Source of the DNA: Liolophura sinensis
Lineage: Eukaryota > Mollusca > Polyplacophora > Chitonida > Chitonidae
NCBI RefSeq assembly: GCF_032854445.1
Contig: NC_088300.1
Span: forward strand, 53,168,984 to 53,232,983
DNA length: 64,000 nt
Reading direction: 5' to 3'
The stretch's first letter is position 1. The number at the start of each line of letters is the position of its first letter. The position numbers and the translations under genes are program-made. Positions 61,401-64,000 of this stretch are shown in pieces. The notes beneath the pieces were generated by a model. The model saw only the letters and a list, made by a program, of their open reading frames with translations, was not told the origin of the DNA and ran no database searches.

Positions 61401-63364
61401 CAACATCAGTGTCAGGTAGACCCTCTTCACTGTTAGACTGTCCACACTCTGCACACATAGACAGGTAATATACAACATGTACAACATCAGTGTCAGGTAG
61501 ACCCTCTTCACTGTTAGACTGTCCACACTCTGCACACATAGACAGGTAATATACAACATGTACAACATCAGTGTCAGGTAGACCCTCTTCACTGTTAGAC
61601 TGCCCACACTCTGCACACATAGACAGGTAATATACAACAAGTACAACAATAGTGTCAGGTAGACCCTCTTCACTGTTAGGCTGTCCACAATATGCAAACA
61701 TAGGCAGGTAATATTCAACATGTACAACAATAGTGTCAGGTAGACCCTCTTCACTGTTAGACTGTCCACACTCTGCATGCATAGACAGGTAATATACAAC
61801 ATGTACAACATTAGTGTCAGGTAGACAATCTTCACTGTTAGACTGTCCACACTCTGCACACATAGACATGTAATATACAACATGTACAACATCAGTGTCA
61901 GGTAGACCCTCCTCACTGTTAGACCGTCCACACTCTGCACACATAGGCATGTAATATACAACATCAGTGTCAGGTAGAACCTCTTCACTGTTAGACTGTC
62001 CACACTCTGCACCCATACACAAGCAATTAAACAGCATGTACAACATCAGTGTCAGGTAGACCCTCATCACTGTTAGACTGTCCACAATATGCAGACACAG
62101 ACAGGCAATTTAATTTTAAACCCTCAAAACTGCTCACAGTCTGCAAACCAAGGCAAATTTAACATAAACAGAGTTAGGTACAATGTACATGTAGAACCTA
62201 TAAATTGTTCGGATAGGTTACTAGGCTCAGGGTGACGCTGCAGAGCAGTTTTGGCATGTACATGTATGACAGCTCATACACATCAGACCTGCAAATTTAT
62301 TCATTCATTTGATCACTTTCTAATGCTATTCCGCACAACTTTACATAAAAGTATGAGGACCCCCACATGTACATGTCTATACAGAGAATACTCACCTGTC
62401 GCCTAGACTGACCAGAGGCCATCTTAGCAATGTATCCCTCAGGCACACCTATCAGATCTGCCACACGCAGCTCTGTGGGATCCAGATTGTTCATCTATCG
62501 AGAAATAAAGGTCTAATTTAATTAATGTACCAAGTAAATGCTGAAAAGATATCACAACATATTCCAAAGTCACAATGGATATTCAGGGGATGAAAATAAC
62601 AACAGAATGATCAAATATGAAGCATAAAATAGGTCATTTTGCATTTTAGTGTATTAAACAAAACACAAAAGACTTGAGACCTGTTGGAGACCTTTAAAAC
62701 ACGAACCTGTGTGAAGTACGTCATCCAACATGGTTTGATCTCAACACCAGTCTCATAAGGAGTCACAAGGAATAAAAGGTGCAGATAATTGGACAGAACC
62801 AGTGAGTCCTTGGCTTTCTGAAGGTCATTGTACAATCTCTGACTGTATTCAAGGTCAACAGATCCTGAAGAAGACAAGTTCATGTTATTTATTTATCTGA
62901 ACAAACTTTCACAGAATATTGATATTCCATTTGTACAATGCTGTTTAGAAACTGACAACACCTACTGCATCAAATGGAAACTTTCCAAGAATATAACAGA
63001 CAAAACCATATTCCAGCTCACAGCTTCAGTTGTATAAAGCTATGCAGGGCCATCTGAAAACAGCTTTAGCACCTCTTCTGGCTAATGCTGGGGGGAACAT
63101 GGTTGTGTAAATGACAGAATCTGTTATTGTATTGTTAAACCAACCTTTGAATGTAGCTTTTCCCAGAGGAGTGACCTCCAAAAACCGGACATCTTCTTGG
63201 CCATTTCTGCAGTCATCTTTCTTCTGTTGCACCAGGCCTAACTCTATAAGATTCTCCAAGGCATCCATCATGGCCTGTGCCACATCACACTTCAGAACTT
63301 CATTCTGCTTGTTCAGCAATGTCTTCTGCATAAACTCAGCCAGAGATAGAGTATTTGGCGTAAC
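58360..63364 (-). CDS. HELQ: HELQ helicase, C-terminal part (seven exons; 5' part outside window)
   Basis: In transcription order the exons are 63364-63145, 62864-62707, 62494-62396, 60719-60546, 60037-59924, 59097-58963 and 58566-58360 (stop TAA), joining in phase to 368 residues. Recognisable HELQ blocks in order: [99 protein letters not shown] (helix-hairpin-helix) and [14 protein letters not shown]. These correspond to the winged-helix, ratchet and HhH regions after the two RecA-like domains; the ATPase motifs lie beyond the right edge. HELQ is a 3'-5' DNA helicase related to the POLQ helicase domain and works in interstrand-crosslink and break repair. Oddities: the fourth exon listed is preceded by an 81-bp repeat array made from its own acceptor and 5' end, and the last exon ends in low-similarity tail sequence from another repeat. 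Confidence 0.96.
59491..59852 (-). mobile_element. SINE family B, full length, HELQ intron (sense)
   Basis: The best preserved SINE B. On the minus strand the head has a clear tRNA-like box A (CCAATAGCACAGTTGGTAGA, 59820-59840) and box B-like GGTCCAGGGTCAGTCC (59784-59799). The body follows with TCAGTGAAGCAGCACTAG and GTCCTGCAACAAGCAGGC, then ATGACGTTAAACACAAGCAC and a (CACT)n tail. Same strand as HELQ, between its fifth and sixth visible exons. Confidence 0.92.
60671..62110 (-). repeat. 81-bp tandem array built from a HELQ intron-exon junction
   Basis: About 18 units. On the HELQ strand each unit has about 33 bp of intron end (ATTACCTGTCTATGTGTGCAG) followed by the first 48 or so bases of the exon (AGTGTGGACAGTCTAACAGT, GAAGAGG, TACCTGACACTGATG). 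The unit next to the real exon continues into unique exon sequence at 60670. Sixteen upstream units are stop-free in the HELQ frame (27 residues each, core VDSLTVKR then YLTLMLY) and a second frame is also open, because the 81-bp unit lacks stops in both. Units near the exon encode RFY, distal ones RVY. The outermost unit (about 62.02-62.10 kb) is frameshifted, and a decayed one may follow to 62.14 kb. Confidence 0.95.
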
Positions 63365-63564
63365 CTGAAAGATGAGTTGTGTTATTTAAGTAATTCACTG
63401 CTGCATAACACGATACAAGTACTATTGTGTTGTGATCAACACAACAACATCACAACAACAGTTGAAAAAGTATACCGTTTAGCTTTGGTGATGTTCCTTA
63501 ACTGTGATATCACAATTCAAAGTAAGTAGTAAGAGTAGCAGACTTTTAGAAAATTGAAAGCGAT

Positions 63565-63792
63565 ACCATGTTATCAATTTTAACCAATCAGGTGCAAGTT
63601 GTTTCTATAGCCCAAGAATGCAGCTGTTTCTGCTAACATCACCCTGTTTCACCTTTTAACCATATCAGCGTGGGGTACAAGTGATGCAACATCCTTCCTC
63701 TGACTTTAACATTTCAATGCCTCGTAAGGATTCCAGATTATAACTTGATTGAGAGAGTTACCAAGCATGTCAGGAAAAAATGGCTGTGGTTG
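63565..63792 (+). repeat. Dispersed repeat C, copy 3
   Basis: TATCAATTTTAACCAATCAG, GCAGCTGTTTCTGCTAACAT, TTAACCATATCAGCGTGGGG, AAGGATTCCAGA and GAGTTACCAAGCA match the copy at 28.33 kb in order; its first part matches the reverse complement of 17.83-17.93 kb. Confidence 0.75.
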
Positions 63793-63996
63793 TTTATGCG
63801 GTCGCTGTGAGTTTAAGTCCAGCTCATGCTGGCTTCATCTCCCGCCATAAGTGGGAGGTGCCTGGCAACCTGCGGATGGTCAAGGGTTTCCCCCCAGGCT
63901 CTGCCCAGTTTCGGCCCACCATAATGTTAACCGCCATATAAGTCAAATATTCTTGAGCACAGCATAAAACACACCAAATAACTAAATAAATAAATA
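63793..63996 (+). mobile_element. SINE family A, right edge
   Basis: GCGGTCGCTGTGAGTTTAAG (box B region), CAACCTGCGGATGGTCAAGG, CCACCATAATGTTAACCGCC, CTTGAGCACAGCATAAAACA and an (AAAT)n tail. The head upstream of box B is missing. Antisense to HELQ. Confidence 0.88.
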
Positions 63997-64000
63997 ACAC

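Larger units (their letters stand above)
63376..64000 (-). other. HELQ intron at right window edge
   Basis: Acceptor CTTTCAG|GTTACG at 63365-63367. Upstream intron sequence contains dispersed repeat C (63.57-63.79 kb) immediately followed by a SINE A copy. No further HELQ exon was recognised before the window ends. Confidence 0.75.

Noticed and set aside
60489-62085. Two overlapping minus-strand open frames of 507 and 472 codons
   Set aside because: They are not separate genes. An 81-bp unit without stops in two frames keeps both open by arithmetic; only the frame shared with the HELQ exon has any coding claim, and that as an extension of HELQ.
1-64000. tRNA or rRNA genes
   Set aside because: Only tRNA-derived SINE heads were seen; none folds as an intact tRNA by eye, and no rRNA-like sequence was recognised.

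Overview
This is an intron-rich, AT-rich animal nuclear DNA window with no sign of bacterial operons, phage or CRISPR. Spliced animal orthologues (EXD2, HELQ), a membrane-anchored IgGFc-binding-protein-like mucin, a secreted chitin-binding (CBM14) protein and two tRNA-derived SINE families with (AAAT)n or (CACT)n tails point to a lophotrochozoan, most likely a mollusc. The species cannot be fixed from sequence alone. Each gene model rests on exons joined by hand at GT/AG boundaries with matching codon phase, not on transcripts.

Layout: (1) 0-7.5 kb, repeat-bearing intergenic DNA. (2) 7.56-21.63 kb, plus strand: a four-exon gene for an 815-residue type I membrane protein with a signal peptide, an IgGFcBP-N-like region, an Asp-rich metal-binding motif, a Ser/Thr-rich stalk and one transmembrane helix. 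Its 9.6-kb first intron holds a 1.46-kb foldback structure of palindromic units. (3) 22.8-25.6 kb, a 2.75-kb minisatellite, then intergenic DNA. (4) 29.80-38.98 kb, plus strand: complete EXD2 (11 coding exons, 574 residues, DEDDy exonuclease residues intact), with SINEs in introns and 3' UTR. (5) 44.67-50.4 kb, plus strand: a secreted chitin-binding protein gene with TATA box, non-coding first exon, signal peptide, RRRR site, two complete CBM14 domains and the start of a third; its 3' end was not found. (6) 50.4-57.2 kb, mostly repeat relics. (7) 58.36-63.36 kb, minus strand: the last seven coding exons of HELQ; the helicase core lies beyond the right edge.

The most unusual structure is in HELQ. 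The junction between one intron and its downstream exon (3' splice site plus the first 48 or so exon bases) has been amplified into about 18 tandem 81-bp units. Each unit carries a copy of the splice acceptor and the array stays open in the HELQ reading frame, so acceptor choice could in principle add multiples of 27 residues. A second, degenerate repeat encodes the HELQ C-terminal tail and stop codon and runs into the 3' flank.

The genes do not form one pathway. EXD2 and HELQ both act in DNA break and crosslink repair and are convergent here, but the gene between them is unrelated and adjacency alone is weak evidence of a link.
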